Source of the DNA: Phytophthora colocasiae
Taxonomy: Eukaryota; Oomycota; Peronosporomycetes; Peronosporales; Peronosporaceae
Reading direction: 5' to 3'
Length of the DNA stretch: 64,000 nt
Assembly (NCBI GenBank): GCA_018806915.1
Contig: JAGKQI010000088.1
Span: 1,302,001-1,366,000 of the forward strand
The position numbers and the translations under genes are program-made. Below are positions 28,652 to 39,252 of the stretch, piece by piece. A model generated the notes under the pieces. That model saw only the letters and a program-made list of their open reading frames with translations. It searched no databases and was not told where the DNA came from. Within the stretch, counting starts at the first letter, position 1, and each line of letters begins with the position of its first letter.

Positions 28652-29890
28652 ATGACTTCGTTGCTCCGTTCGACTTGTGCTGCTGCTCTGCGTCATTCCT
28701 CCGTCCGCCCCATGGCTACAGTTGCCTCTGATCGTCCTCTGCGCGTGGGGATTGTAGGCGCTGGACGAATCGGGCAAGTTCACGCTCTAGGAGTGCAACG
28801 TACCAGCGCCGTAGTGCACTGCATTCAACTGCCAGCGCGCGTGCGTTAGTCGCTATTGTATTTCATTACTTAAAAGGGTGGGGACTGACACTTTGGGGGG
28901 TTGTTGTAGGCGACGGAGCCGGATCGCGCCGAGCAGATCGCCAAGAAGTTCGGAATCCCCAACTGGACCAACGATGCGTCCGAAGTGTTGAGTCACCCAG
29001 AGATCGACGCTGTGCTTATCTGTTCCCCGACGGACAAGCACGCGGAGCAGATCATTGAGGCTGCGAAGAACAAGAAACATATCTTTTGCGAGAAACCGGT
29101 GGATCTCGAGCTGGACGTGGTCAACAAGGCCATCAAAGCAGTACGTGGCTGATTCTGAAGAGGAAGATGTGTGTGTTTGCAGCACTCACGACTTGTATTG
29201 TTTTGCTGATAGACTGAGGACGCAGGTGTGAAGCTTATGATCGGATTTCAACGCCGGTTTGATGCCAACTTCATTCGTATAAAGCAGGCCATCGACCAGA
29301 ACGAGATCGGGAAGGTGAACATGCTGCGTATCACCAGCCGTGACCCAGGTCCACCTCCAGTGAGCTACATCAAGAGCTCTGGGGGACTGTTCCGTGACAT
29401 GACCATCCACGACTTCGACATGGCTCGTTTCCTTGTTGGTGACGAGGTTGAGGAGGTTTACACCATGGCGAAGAGCGAGAACCCGGAAATTAAGATAGCC
29501 GGGGACATTGACACGGCCGTCGTGCTGCTCAAGTTCCGCAACGGTGTGCTCTGCTACATTGAGAACAGTCGGGAGGCCGCCTATGGTTATGATCAGCGTG
29601 TAGAAGTTCTTGGATCGAAGGGTTCCGTTGCTTGCGGAAACAACCACGCGAACCAAGTCGTGGTGTCTACGGGTGAGAGCGTGCGTCGCGACTTGCCGTT
29701 GAATTTCTTCTTGGAGCGCTACATGGATGCCTACGTAGGCGAGATGGAGGCGTTCATCCGTGTGTGCACTGAGGGTGTCCCGGTTCCTGTGGGCGGCGAT
29801 GACGGCCGTGAGGCCTTGTTGCTGGCTCTGGCTGCGAACAAGTCTCTCGCGGAGAACCGCCCCGTTAAGGTCGATGAACTTCGTTGTTGA
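28652..29890 (+). CDS. Gfo/Idh/MocA dehydrogenase, inositol 2-dehydrogenase type, with probable mitochondrial presequence
   Basis: Three exons, 28652-28840, 28910-29140 and 29213-29890, both introns phase 0, give 365 residues. An Arg/Ser-rich N-terminus (MTSLLRSTCAAALRHSSVRP) looks like a transit peptide. The Rossmann motif GIVGAGRIGQVHA, then ICSPTDKHAEQI, the signature EKP in IFCEKPVDLE, IGFQRRFD and GGLFRDMTIHDFDMARFL (with catalytic Asp and His) define a myo-inositol 2-dehydrogenase-like enzyme using NAD(P). A second copy with the same intron positions lies at 33316, so the two arose by local duplication. Substrate is inferred; related enzymes oxidise scyllo-inositol or other polyols. Confidence 0.85.
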
Positions 29891-29966
29891 GATCACACGC
29901 TGATGCTCGAGACATCATAAAGTCTTAGAAAAGAGTGCAGAAGTCTACAACCACCGTACAAGCTGA

Positions 29967-32900
29967 TCAGTTTTGCTGTTCGATCTCAAACGAATTGCTT
30001 GAAAGTCGTTTAACGAGTCGTCGAATTCTTGCTGTATCATCGTCCAGACCTGCTTCACTGTCACTTGATAGGCGAGAATTAGCATTTCCGTTCTTCAATG
30101 GATCTGTTCGTGCTTGTTGTATCAGCAGGTCCAAGTCAATTTCCTGACTGAATGAAAGTGCCGTTCCATCGAGTGCAGCGTCGAAAGCATCGTTTGTTGC
30201 AGAAGTGGATCTCGTCTCCATCGGTTGAACGGGAAGCTCGGTCAAAAGCGTGCGTGGTTCATGACTAAGAGAGCTTTCAAACGAACTTACACCCTCTTGC
30301 TGCTTGGTAGGGCGTGTGATGAAGAAGTGGTAGTCGTTTTCTGAGCCTCTGTGCTGCACAAGCAGTCGAGAGGCGAAGATGCGGGCGATCTCCTTCTCAC
30401 TGGACGTTTCAAGAACAATTTCTTCATCCTCATAAGGAAGTAACGCGATGGTCTCAAACAAGTGGAAATACGCCACTCGAGGCACAGTCACCGCTTGGTC
30501 TGTCAGAGTACTGGGTGTTATTTGAAGCTGAAGAATCGGTGGGTCTTTCGATACTCGAAGCACAATGTCCACTTCATGCCTGCCTCCTCCCTCACAAATA
30601 CCGGATGTCCTGTAGTGCGGCTCGACGATCTGCATTTTGTACTGCATAGCCTCAGTAACCAAGAGAAAATCAGGCTCAATCTGTGGTGCGAGTCCCGACG
30701 GGAGCAGTTGTGTACGGTCCGTTGAACCCCCCAGAGCTTCGTAGTTCTTACGCACAAGATACCCGCGATATCGAGCCTTGATCTTCCCAATTGCGAGCTT
30801 CTTCCGGATAAACTCCCGTCGTGCTAGAAATCCCTTTGAACAGGTCTGGATCATCGTCACTGCCTCGTTTGTCTCAAGCGGCTCCTTCTCCTCCCCTTCT
30901 TCTTCATGTTTGTGCTCTTTGATCAATGACATTCGTTGTTGGTTCATTGATACAGTACGAGGAAGAATTCGTTTCGACTCGGCACTCTCGTCCTCGGACT
31001 TCTCTCTGTCACTGTCACTGCTGCTTTCGCTTCTGCTATCGCTGTCGTAGTCGCTGCTGCTCGAGTTGCTATCCTCTTTATCTCCATCACTGAAGACTTT
31101 AGTGTTCGACCTGTTTTTCTTGCGTTTCTGCTTAAGTTTGGCCTTCATTGCATCAATTTCATGCTGAGACGCAGCCAGCTCCTCCAACAGGTAAACCTCT
31201 CGCGGGCTTAAGACCATAAGAGAACTGCTGACACTGCCACTTCGACTTCGCCGCCTTGACTCTTTCAGCGCGCGGACCTCTTCTATCGATTGAACAACAA
31301 TCTTCTGGTAGCGATTCACCTCTGCGCTGAGTGCAATGCTCTTCCGACGCAGAATCTCCTTCTCAAGGTCCGTTCCGACGCCTCCACCACCAACACTTTG
31401 CCGTCTCGTAGAGCTCCTGTTTGGAGTTGATGGTGGAATAATTGTCGCTACAGATCCCTCGCGTTCTAACATCGTTGGCATCCGGATCTCTCTGGCCGAG
31501 GCAATATCTGAGGAGGGCAAGGTAGTAGTTACCTCAGGCGGAGGCACCTCTGGGCCGCCGAGCTTTTCATTGTCTTCTGCCTGCATTTCTTCTGTCAGAT
31601 TCGACAAACCCAACACCACAGCAGGTGACGGCATCGAGAGGTTCTCAAGAGCGTCAAGCTCTCGCTCCTGGCTGAGACGTGCCAACGCAGACTCAGACAC
31701 ACGAAGGAGCGAGTCCTGTTGCTCCTGTCTCTCTTTGCTAAGCTGTAGCAACGCTTCCAACTCCTGTATGCGACCCTGAGCTTCAATGAAATCTGCAGCA
31801 CCAACGTCTCCAAAGCCAATTGCACTCGCGTTGTTCTGTAAAAGGGTCCCTTTCCGCTCACTGAGTTCACCGGGAGATAATTGACGGTCTCGTTGCAGTA
31901 GACGCAGAGATACTTCCAAGTCCTTTACCTTGTCTCGAAGCTTCTGCTTCTCCTCTTGATGGCGAGCGAGTTTGAGTTCGTACTCGGTGCGTAACGCGTG
32001 AACGGCCTGTTCACGTGTAGCTCGCAATGTTGCAGCCTCGCCCTCCTTCCACTCTCGGAACTTGTGTCGCGTTTCGGCCAATGCACATACAAGACGTTGC
32101 CGCTCTGTCTTTGAGTTTTGAATCAGAGCTGAAGTGCGTCGAGCTTCATGAGCAGCATTGACTCGGGCTTGAGCCAAGCGTGCTTGAAGGCGCTCTACAT
32201 CTGCCTGCGACCCGCGAAGAGCAGCTTCCGCTTCGCTGAGCTGTGTGGAATGCGAACGCCGCACCATTTCCAGCCTCCGGAACAGCGCCACCTGACGTGC
32301 TTTCTCCTCGATGACCTGTTCTCGCATAGTCTCGTAATCCCGTTGCAGCTGAGCCCGTTCTTCCCGTAGTTCATGGAGGTTCACTTCACGTACGGACATG
32401 TGAAGACTGTCCATATTGACACCTCTGTCGGATTCGGATAGTTCTCGAGCATACTCTTCCCGATGTTCTCGTTCTTCACGTTGCACTGGAGCAGACTCTT
32501 TTGAACGAGCTTGGAACGGCGACTTACGTAGTCTCGGCGCTACTTGGCGTTTGCTGGGAGTTTTCCTATCTGTGGCGATCAAATTCACTGCTTTCGAACC
32601 TTCACCACTGGTACCAAGTCGTTTTCGAGCGAGCTCAGTCTGTAGCAGCTTGAGAGTTGCCTGCAGTAGGTCATCAGCTGCAAGACGCGTCCGCTCAAGC
32701 TCCTGCGCTTCCACGGCCTGCAGTCGCCTGGTTTCCTCCAGCGCTGCTTCTCTCCGTTGCGCGCTATCGCTCTGATCGTCGGTATCGACCAGTACAGCGT
32801 GTAGCACCTCGAGTGCGTCCTCCACGGTTGAAGTTGGCGTAGCCTGTTCGTGTCTCGGCACCACGGCGACATCTGCCGGCGCAGCAGCAGACGCCAACTC

Positions 32901-33077
32901 CGTCCTCCGCTCGGGCGTCCCAGGTCGGCCGCGTGGTGTGGACCAGGCGGCACGCTTGGCCACATTGGGGCGCGCCGGAGCCAAAGCCGCGCCCGCGTTG
33001 ATTGCCGGCAGGACTCCATGAGCCGGGCTCTTCGTCGCCGCTCGCAGGACGCCACCGTCTGCCGGTGCGCGCGGCAT
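29967..33077 (-). CDS. Coiled-coil protein with IQ motifs
   Basis: Single exon of 1036 residues in the space between the two dehydrogenase paralogues. Residues about 100-480 form long coiled coils (ELREERAQLQRDYETMREQV, IQELEALLQLSKERQEQQDS). A Ser/Asp/Glu-rich segment follows near residue 690. Two IQ-like helices occur near 740-790 (TMIQTCSKGFLARREFIRKK, GKIKARYRGYLVRKNYEAL), expected to bind calmodulin or centrin. The last 200 residues contain a beta-rich region (DIVLRVSKDPPILQLQITPS) of no known family. Such architecture is common in basal-body and flagellar proteins; a role in zoospore flagella is plausible but only inferred. Confidence 0.75.
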   Translation of the reverse strand: MPRAPADGGVLRAATKSPAHGVLPAINAGAALAPARPNVAKRAAWSTPRGRPGTPERRTELASAAAPADVAVVPRHEQATPTSTVEDALEVLHAVLVDTDDQSDSAQRREAALEETRRLQAVEAQELERTRLAADDLLQATLKLLQTELARKRLGTSGEGSKAVNLIATDRKTPSKRQVAPRLRKSPFQARSKESAPVQREEREHREEYARELSESDRGVNMDSLHMSVREVNLHELREERAQLQRDYETMREQVIEEKARQVALFRRLEMVRRSHSTQLSEAEAALRGSQADVERLQARLAQARVNAAHEARRTSALIQNSKTERQRLVCALAETRHKFREWKEGEAATLRATREQAVHALRTEYELKLARHQEEKQKLRDKVKDLEVSLRLLQRDRQLSPGELSERKGTLLQNNASAIGFGDVGAADFIEAQGRIQELEALLQLSKERQEQQDSLLRVSESALARLSQERELDALENLSMPSPAVVLGLSNLTEEMQAEDNEKLGGPEVPPPEVTTTLPSSDIASAREIRMPTMLEREGSVATIIPPSTPNRSSTRRQSVGGGGVGTDLEKEILRRKSIALSAEVNRYQKIVVQSIEEVRALKESRRRSRSGSVSSSLMVLSPREVYLLEELAASQHEIDAMKAKLKQKRKKNRSNTKVFSDGDKEDSNSSSSDYDSDSRSESSSDSDREKSEDESAESKRILPRTVSMNQQRMSLIKEHKHEEEGEEKEPLETNEAVTMIQTCSKGFLARREFIRKKLAIGKIKARYRGYLVRKNYEALGGSTDRTQLLPSGLAPQIEPDFLLVTEAMQYKMQIVEPHYRTSGICEGGGRHEVDIVLRVSKDPPILQLQITPSTLTDQAVTVPRVAYFHLFETIALLPYEDEEIVLETSSEKEIARIFASRLLVQHRGSENDYHFFITRPTKQQEGVSSFESSLSHEPRTLLTELPVQPMETRSTSATNDAFDAALDGTALSFSQEIDLDLLIQQARTDPLKNGNANSRLSSDSEAGLDDDTARIRRLVKRLSSNSFEIEQQN

Positions 33078-33315
33078 GATGGCGCAGAGCTGCTCACACG
33101 TACGCAGTAGTTGCCCAGGCTCACATAAATAGCAGCAAGCGAGCTATCTTCACCTTCAGCCCGCAACAACCGGATGACTGCCCTTGATACTTTGGACGTA
33201 TTCGGAGACCGGGGATAGGGTGGAGCGTCCTGTTGTGCTTGTCCTGCCGCACAAGTATCTGCGGGGTCACTCTGCAATTCTCCAGCGCTTAAGACGCCTC
33301 CTGCCCCTGTCCGCT

Positions 33316-34496
33316 ATGCTCAACTCGAATCTACCCAACCCCCTGCGCGTGGGTCTCGTGGGAGGCGGCCGCATCGGCAAAGTGCACGCGCAGAGTCTGC
33401 AGCGCGCCGGCGCCGTCATCGTGATGGTACGAAACTAAGCTTACATGTGCACAAAGCAGCAGTGGACGATGGCGAATGAACCCTTTGCCAACCGCTCACG
33501 TCTCGTATTACTTACAGATCGCCGATCCCGTGGCCGACGTGGCGGAGACTGTGGCTGCTCAGTTTGGCATCGCGCGCTGGACTAAGAACGCGTCCGACGT
33601 GCTCAGCGACGCGGAGGTGGATGCGGTGGTCATCTGCTCCCCGACGGCCCTGCACGCTGAGCAGATTATCGAGGCAGCTAAGAACAAGAAGCAGATCTTC
33701 TGCGAGAAACCCGTGGACTTCAGTGTGGACGTCGTCAACAAGGCCATTAAGGCAGTACGTGGCTGATGCGATGATTTGGTGAGCAGTGCTGTATAGATGC
33801 TGACGTTTGTTGTATCTGTAGGCTGATGACGCTGGAGTGAACCTCATGATCGGATTCAACCGCCGCTTTGATGCCAACTTCGCCCGCATTAAACAAGCCA
33901 TCGACCGGGACGAGATCGGGAAGGTCAACATGCTGCGTATCACCAGCCGCGACCCTGGTGCCCCGCCCATCGAGTACGTCAAGGTCTCGGGTGGATTGTT
34001 CCGTGATATGACCATCCACGACTTCGACATGGCGCGTTTCCTGGTGGGCGACGAGGTGGACGAGGTCTACGCTATGGCCCAGAGCGTGAACCCCGACATT
34101 AAAGCTGCGGGAGACATCGACACCGCCGTTGTACTGCTCAAATTCCGCAATGGCGTCATCTGCTACATCGAGAACAGTCGGGAAGCGGCCTACGGCTACG
34201 ACCAACGCGTGGAAGCGCTTGGGTCGAAGGGATCCGTGGCGTGCGATAACAAGCACTCGAACCAGGTGGTGATCTCCACGAACGAGAACGTGCGTCGCGA
34301 TCTGCCGTTGCACTTCTTCTTGGAGCGCTACATGGACGCTTATGTGGCGGAGATGGAGGCGTTCATCCGTGTATGTACGGCGGGTGCTCCAGTTCCTGTG
34401 GGTGGAGATGCGGGGCGTGAGGCCTTATTACTGGCTCTGGCTGCGAACAAGTCTCTCGCGGAGAACCGCCCTGTTAAGGTCGACGAACTGCGGTAG
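33316..34496 (+). CDS. Gfo/Idh/MocA dehydrogenase, inositol 2-dehydrogenase type (cytosolic copy)
   Basis: Three exons, 33316-33426, 33518-33754 and 33822-34496, both introns phase 0, give 340 residues, the usual length. GLVGGGRIGKVHAQSLQRAG, the EKP motif in IFCEKPVDFS, LMIGFNRRFDANFARI and GGLFRDMTIHDFDMARFL match the paralogue at 28652, including intron positions; exon 3 is nearly identical in protein. It lacks the N-terminal presequence of that copy, so the pair may serve cytosol and mitochondrion. Substrate inferred as for the paralogue. Confidence 0.87.
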
Positions 34497-34733
34497 CTAC
34501 CTTTATCATGGCTCCCGCTTGTGCTGATCGACTTCCAGTAGAAGTAGATGCTAGGATAGCTTGGAGAGTGTTCTTTTTTGTTGTAAAAAACGATCTTTAC
34601 CTGATCAACAGTGTAAACTTCACGGACAAACTCAAAGCGAGAAACAGCATTTAAGTAAGTAGTGAGCTAAGACAGTTCATTCTCGTGTCTTCCGTCCGTA
34701 ACACACTACCTTTGTTCCCCTCCGCCAGTGTAT

Positions 34734-35795
34734 TTAAAACACGATTGTGTCCAACATTGCGCCGAGGCACTGAACTGTGTTGAGGGCCATGAGGTCGTAC
34801 ACGTCGTTCTCCAGGTGCTTCTTGGGGTCCAGTTTGCCGACATTCAGCACTTCGAGCTCTTCGGGAGTCTTTTCTTCCTCCTCCTGGACACGCTTGTTGT
34901 ACTGCTCTGTAAGTGCCAGCATGCTCTGCATAAAATACAGTTAGTAACTTTCAAGAATCAGAGACGAATTCTCAACGAACAACGTACTTTTACAGTTTCC
35001 TCGTTCTCCTTGGAGTGGTCTTCGAACTTCGTAAGCACGAGGCCGTCGCTCCACGTCTTCTTGTGTAGGTTCATGAGCATTTGCTCCTCCAATTCATTCT
35101 TGCGGTAGTCAATTGCGATCGAGTAATAGTGGCGGTTAAGTCCGTGGATCAGTGCCTGAATAGAAGGCTTGTTGAGGTGACCAATGTTGGAGGTGGTTTG
35201 ACGTGGCTCCTGTCCCATCATCATGAGCTGTGGATTGATGAGGCGGAAGGCGTCGATGACCACTTTGCCTTTGACACTCTGAATGGGGTCCACCACTACA
35301 GCAACGGCGCGCGGGTTCAGTGCCTCAAAACTCTGTTGCGTGTTGATATCCACACCGGACAACCAGCAGCCGAATCCCGGGTGGGAGTGGTACCAGCCTA
35401 CGACCATCTCCGCTCTGCCAGTCTGCTTTAGCATCTCCAGCATCTTCATCTGGAAAACGGGGTCCACGGCCTCCACACTCACGCCCGTTCCGCTCTGCGG
35501 CATGGCAAACACGTCGATACAGTTGACTGTGTAGTCGTCCACGAACTCTCCCAACATAAGTCCCATGACCTCCATCGGAACGCCAGCGCGGCCTAAATAA
35601 AAAAATAATTACATTTAATTGCTAGTTGACAAAAGCAGATGAGGAGATCTTCTTACCGTGTTTGAGCATCTTGAGCAGCGCAAGTGACGAAATGTGCACC
35701 TTCTCCGCCGTATCAACAAGCGGGCTATCAGCACCAGGGCCGCCTTGGCCTGGGAGACCCGGCAGGTTGCCAAAGAGACGCTGGAGTCGGTCCAT
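34734..35795 (-). CDS. PSMD14: 26S proteasome deubiquitinase RPN11 (PSMD14)
   Basis: Three exons, 35795-35657, 35592-34988 and 34925-34734, join in frame (phases 1 and 0) to 311 residues, one longer than human PSMD14. The JAMM/MPN+ motif is complete: [10 protein letters not shown] with the upstream Glu, then [16 protein letters not shown] with the two zinc His and the Asp. The N-terminus ([10 protein letters not shown]) and C-terminus ([10 protein letters not shown]) are also family-like. It removes ubiquitin chains en bloc at the 19S lid. Divergent from the small ORF at 35929, 133 bp between starts. Confidence 0.96.
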
Positions 35796-35928
35796 AGAGA
35801 TGTAAGTGCTTGGATAAAGGATCCAGAAATTGGGGGAAAAGATGGCGATTATTCGATTAAACGATGTATTCTGTTGAATAGTTTTAAATGATTTGAACCA
35901 ATAGATATAAACAGAATAGCGATCGAAA

Positions 35929-36129
35929 ATGGAGACGCCACCAAGAGGAAGGAAGCCACCGACGCCAGCGTCCGCCAAGCAGCTGCACGCCCGTCTCAAG
36001 CGTCAGATGGAGAGCGACATGGAAGTGGAAGGAAATCCGGAGATGGAGCGTCTCGGTGACGAAGTTCCAGTGCATGGGAATGCCATTAAGCCTCTAGTTG
36101 ACGACTACGACGACGACGATTTGGACTGA
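35929..36129 (+). CDS. Small acidic protein of unknown function
   Basis: A 66-residue ORF starting [18 protein letters not shown], with a short amphipathic helix ([17 protein letters not shown]) and an Asp-rich C-terminus (YDDDDLD). No family recognised. It starts 133 bp from the RPN11 start on the other strand and stops 141 bp before the convergent CARNMT1 stop. Acidic C-termini of this type occur in small proteasome- or APC/C-associated proteins, but that is only a thought. It may be spurious; the compact non-overlapping position supports it. Confidence 0.45.
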   Translation: METPPRGRKPPTPASAKQLHARLKRQMESDMEVEGNPEMERLGDEVPVHGNAIKPLVDDYDDDDLD

Positions 36130-36269
36130 AGAGCTATATCAGAAGACCAATTGACAGACAAAATGGGAACGCAGACTGCTATTTAGAAGGAACAAGGAGA
36201 CAGCCTTGAAACAGCAAATATCTGCCACAAGAGCTCTTCTTTTTCTCCTTCTTCTTGCTTAGCTTGGTC

Positions 36270-37672
36270 TTAGACACGACCTGTCTCCTTGACGGCCGTG
36301 AAGAAGACACAATTGAACATCGTCTTCATCATACTCTTGACGTTGTTCGTGTACAGACATTCGCGCTGCGATTCCTTCTGGATGCGGAAATTGTACGTGG
36401 TCATGACGTGCTTGATCTCTTCGTACGAGAGCTCCACCGACTGCTCGTAGCGCTCGTCTTCGTCACCGCCGCCGTCTTGCCAGTGATACAGAAGAGGACC
36501 CAGGTTGATCCAGTAGCCGCCAGGTTTCAACAGACGTTCGAACGCGGCAATGTACTCGATCACATTTGGGGCTGCATCAATGAAGAAGCAGGTCACGATG
36601 CAGTCCCAGCACTCTGCAACATCAAATGATAAAGTGTGAGCGAGCCTACAAGACACGGAATGAGCCTCAAGAACGGAAACACACCTTTGTCATTGGCGTA
36701 AACCTCCAGGAACTCTCCAGCACACATGGAAAAGTCCGGTGCAATAGTCTTGCCAGCGTTGAGACCCAAGAGCTCTGCTGGCGATACATCAGGGACTGCA
36801 ACGGGGCGCAACAGGTCCGTGATGGTCAGTGCATTGGACGGATTATGGATCCACGGATGAATCTCAAACTCCAAAGGCTGGGAAACCCTGTTGGCGACAA
36901 TCCACCGCATTAATTAGTGTGCTTATCGTAGTAAATACCGACAAGGCGAGATCCGTACCAGTTAAGGATGAAGTTACTCGCGAACAGCATTTGGTACGAG
37001 AACTCGTTGCCTTGGACTGCGTAGCCTTTAGAAGCAATTTCCAAGGCAAGGCGCCCCAATCCTGCTCCGGGCAGCAACACTCGCGGGCGTTCCGTCCTGC
37101 GAGTAAAAAGAGATAGCAAATGAGCAAACTCCACTATAAAGCTGCGACGTAATTAGGCATTTCGTACGGGTTGTCTGCGTTCACCGGCAACACACGACGC
37201 AGCTCCTTGATCATAGGGGTGTAGCACATATCACGCTCCTTCTTGCCCTGCAGCACCACAATAGTAAGCCAATATCAAATACATGTATTAAGACTCCGAG
37301 TATCATCCAACCGACCTCGTCAGACCAGTCGCGCACGAACTGGTGCAGCGTGCTCTTGAGCTTGGAGAAGTGGCGCGGAGGACTCTGCAGTGGCGTCTTG
37401 GACGTAACTTCGGGAAGCTCCACGACCGGTCCATTCTCCAATTGCGCATGAACCACACGCTCGAAGAAGACCTGATTGTGGTGGGCAGCATTGACAAAGT
37501 GGTGCAGGTTGCGGATGGTGGAGGACTGCGGCAGACGGCGCTGCATGTCGATGGGCATGGACTGCAGGTGCTTCTTGCGGCGGTAGATCTCGCGCATCAT
37601 GTAGGGCTCGTACTCCCGGAAGGAGAGCAGCACCGACCTGTAGTGTTCCTGCTCCTCCGGGTCCTGCTCCAT
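36270..37672 (-). CDS. CARNMT1: Carnosine N-methyltransferase-like (N2227 family)
   Basis: Five exons on the minus strand. Exon 1 begins [21 protein letters not shown] short exon with [16 protein letters not shown] leads into the SAM-binding motif [20 protein letters not shown], then [55 protein letters not shown] and [16 protein letters not shown]. These fit the N2227 family, whose animal and yeast members methylate carnosine or a histidine of actin-like targets using SAM. An oomycete may not make carnosine, so the substrate is open. Divergent from LSM5 with 141 bp between starts. Confidence 0.87.
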
Positions 37673-37813
37673 AGCTGTTCGACTGTCGGTCTGATCTCCT
37701 CACAATAATGTGATTCGTAGCAGAAGAGTGGTGTGTGCTACATAATTCACATGTGCACTACATCACTTTATTTTTCGACGGAGCAAAGCAATTGGTCGGC
37801 AGTGAGGAGAACC

Positions 37814-38460
37814 ATGTCCCAAGGCCGCATCTTGCCGCTCGGTGGGTGCTGCGTGATGTCTGGACGCTTGTAGTTCTTTCATATAGATATGTGGCTATAC
37901 TAATTCTGTGTGTTGTGTGCTATTTTTCGTTGTGTTCGCCCAGAGCTTATCGACAAATGCATCGGTTCCAAGCTCTGGATCGTCATGAAGGGCGATAAGG
38001 AGTTCATCGGCACGCTCCGGGGATTCGACGACTACGTTAGTAAGTGGTGCTGTAATATTACCAGCTTTTGTATCGTGTAGGTGCTGGATAATAGGAAGAT
38101 ACTGATAGAACTTGCTTGCTTGCTTGTGTGAATACCAGACATGGTGCTCGACGACGTCACGGAATAGTACGTTAGCATCTTCCAAAGCTGTTATGCGTAT
38201 TTCAGCGCGCTGATGGCTTAGATTGTTGTCTCTAACTATGTGTTATTGTGTGTTACAACAGCGAGATCACTCCGGAAGGAAAGCGTGAGGTAAAGCTGGA
38301 CCAAGTTTTACTCAATGGCAACAACGTCTGCCTCGTAAGTTTCACGCTACGTACATCTCTCTTCACTATACAGTCTGCGAGCATTTATCAGTAGCTAATG
38401 GATTGGTTTTCTGTTCGTGGCATACAGCTCGTGCCTGGAGGTTTCCCCACAACGACCTAG
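37814..38460 (+). CDS. LSM5: U6 snRNA-associated Sm-like protein LSm5
   Basis: Five exons, 37814-37841, 37944-38039, 38139-38166, 38262-38334 and 38428-38460, give 85 residues with all phases consistent. Sm1 motif: [20 protein letters not shown]; Sm2: [14 protein letters not shown]; between them [18 protein letters not shown]. This matches LSm5, part of the LSm2-8 ring on U6 snRNA and the LSm1-7 ring in mRNA decay. The 28-base first and third exons are unusually short and easily missed by gene callers. Confidence 0.95.
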
Positions 38461-38752
38461 GTCAGTTTATCAACAATGCAGCAGCTATCGCGTTTAGAAA
38501 CAGCACCCAAAAGGTATTCAGCAGCAATGCTTGTTTAATTTCACGACGTTGCATCATTTCACGGCGCGCCAAGACTTTTGAGTATAAACAACTCAGATAG
38601 TGTCATGAACTTCGAGACGTCACTGCTCGCTCTTAGTACCACGAACATAGTTGCGAAAAACCAACACAAGTCTTCATTGGTGCCATCATTCCCTGTGCTC
38701 CTTCCTATTCCACCGCCTCCGTCCTGTGGCTCATCGTCTATAGTCTGTGTGC
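38461..38752. other. Convergent intergenic region, no gene
   Basis: About 290 bases between the 3' ends of LSM5 and the mL54 gene, holding only short chance ORFs. Confidence 0.4.
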
Positions 38753-39088
38753 TTACTTTTTGGCCTTGTCCGCGTTGTTGGCCTTAACCTCTCGGCGGTT
38801 CAGCAGCACAAGGTAGCGGTGCTGCTCCTCCATCTCCAGATTGTCGAATCCTGTACGTTGCAGTTCGCCCAGCGTGGGCTTGGGGTCCAGCAGCGTGAAG
38901 AGCCAATCCGGGTATTCCGACTTGTCCTTGAGCTCCGGGTGCGCTCCATCCTTGAGGATATTCGTAGGCACCACCTTCGTCAGGTCCACGACCTCCTCCA
39001 CAACGGCAGCGCCGCCCTTTCCCTTGGCCGCGAACGAGCGTGCTCCGGCCAGCAGCGGCTTGCTCAGTCTCCGTGTCGTCGCCAGCAT
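38753..39088 (-). CDS. MRPL54: Mitochondrial large ribosomal subunit protein mL54
   Basis: Single exon, 111 residues. The N-terminus MLATTRRLSKPLLAGARSFA is a clear mitochondrial presequence. The mature part has the mL54 core: LKDGAHPELKDKSEYPDWLF followed by LLDPKPTLGELQ and a basic C-terminal helix (LLNRREVKANNADKAKK). mL54 is a small mitoribosomal protein conserved in animals and fungi. Divergent from the gene at 39253, with 164 bp between starts. Confidence 0.85.
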   Translation of the reverse strand: MLATTRRLSKPLLAGARSFAAKGKGGAAVVEEVVDLTKVVPTNILKDGAHPELKDKSEYPDWLFTLLDPKPTLGELQRTGFDNLEMEEQHRYLVLLNRREVKANNADKAKK

Positions 39089-39252
39089 CTTCTTCCTCTA
39101 TGTCTATCTGCGCCACACAATGCAGAAAAGTGATGAGATGTATCCATATCGTATAATACAGGTATATTTTATCCTGTTTAAACCGATATAGATCATTTCA
39201 TATCAAGTTCACTTTGTAGCTGCTCGCCAGTCAGTTGTGTCAATTGACCGTC

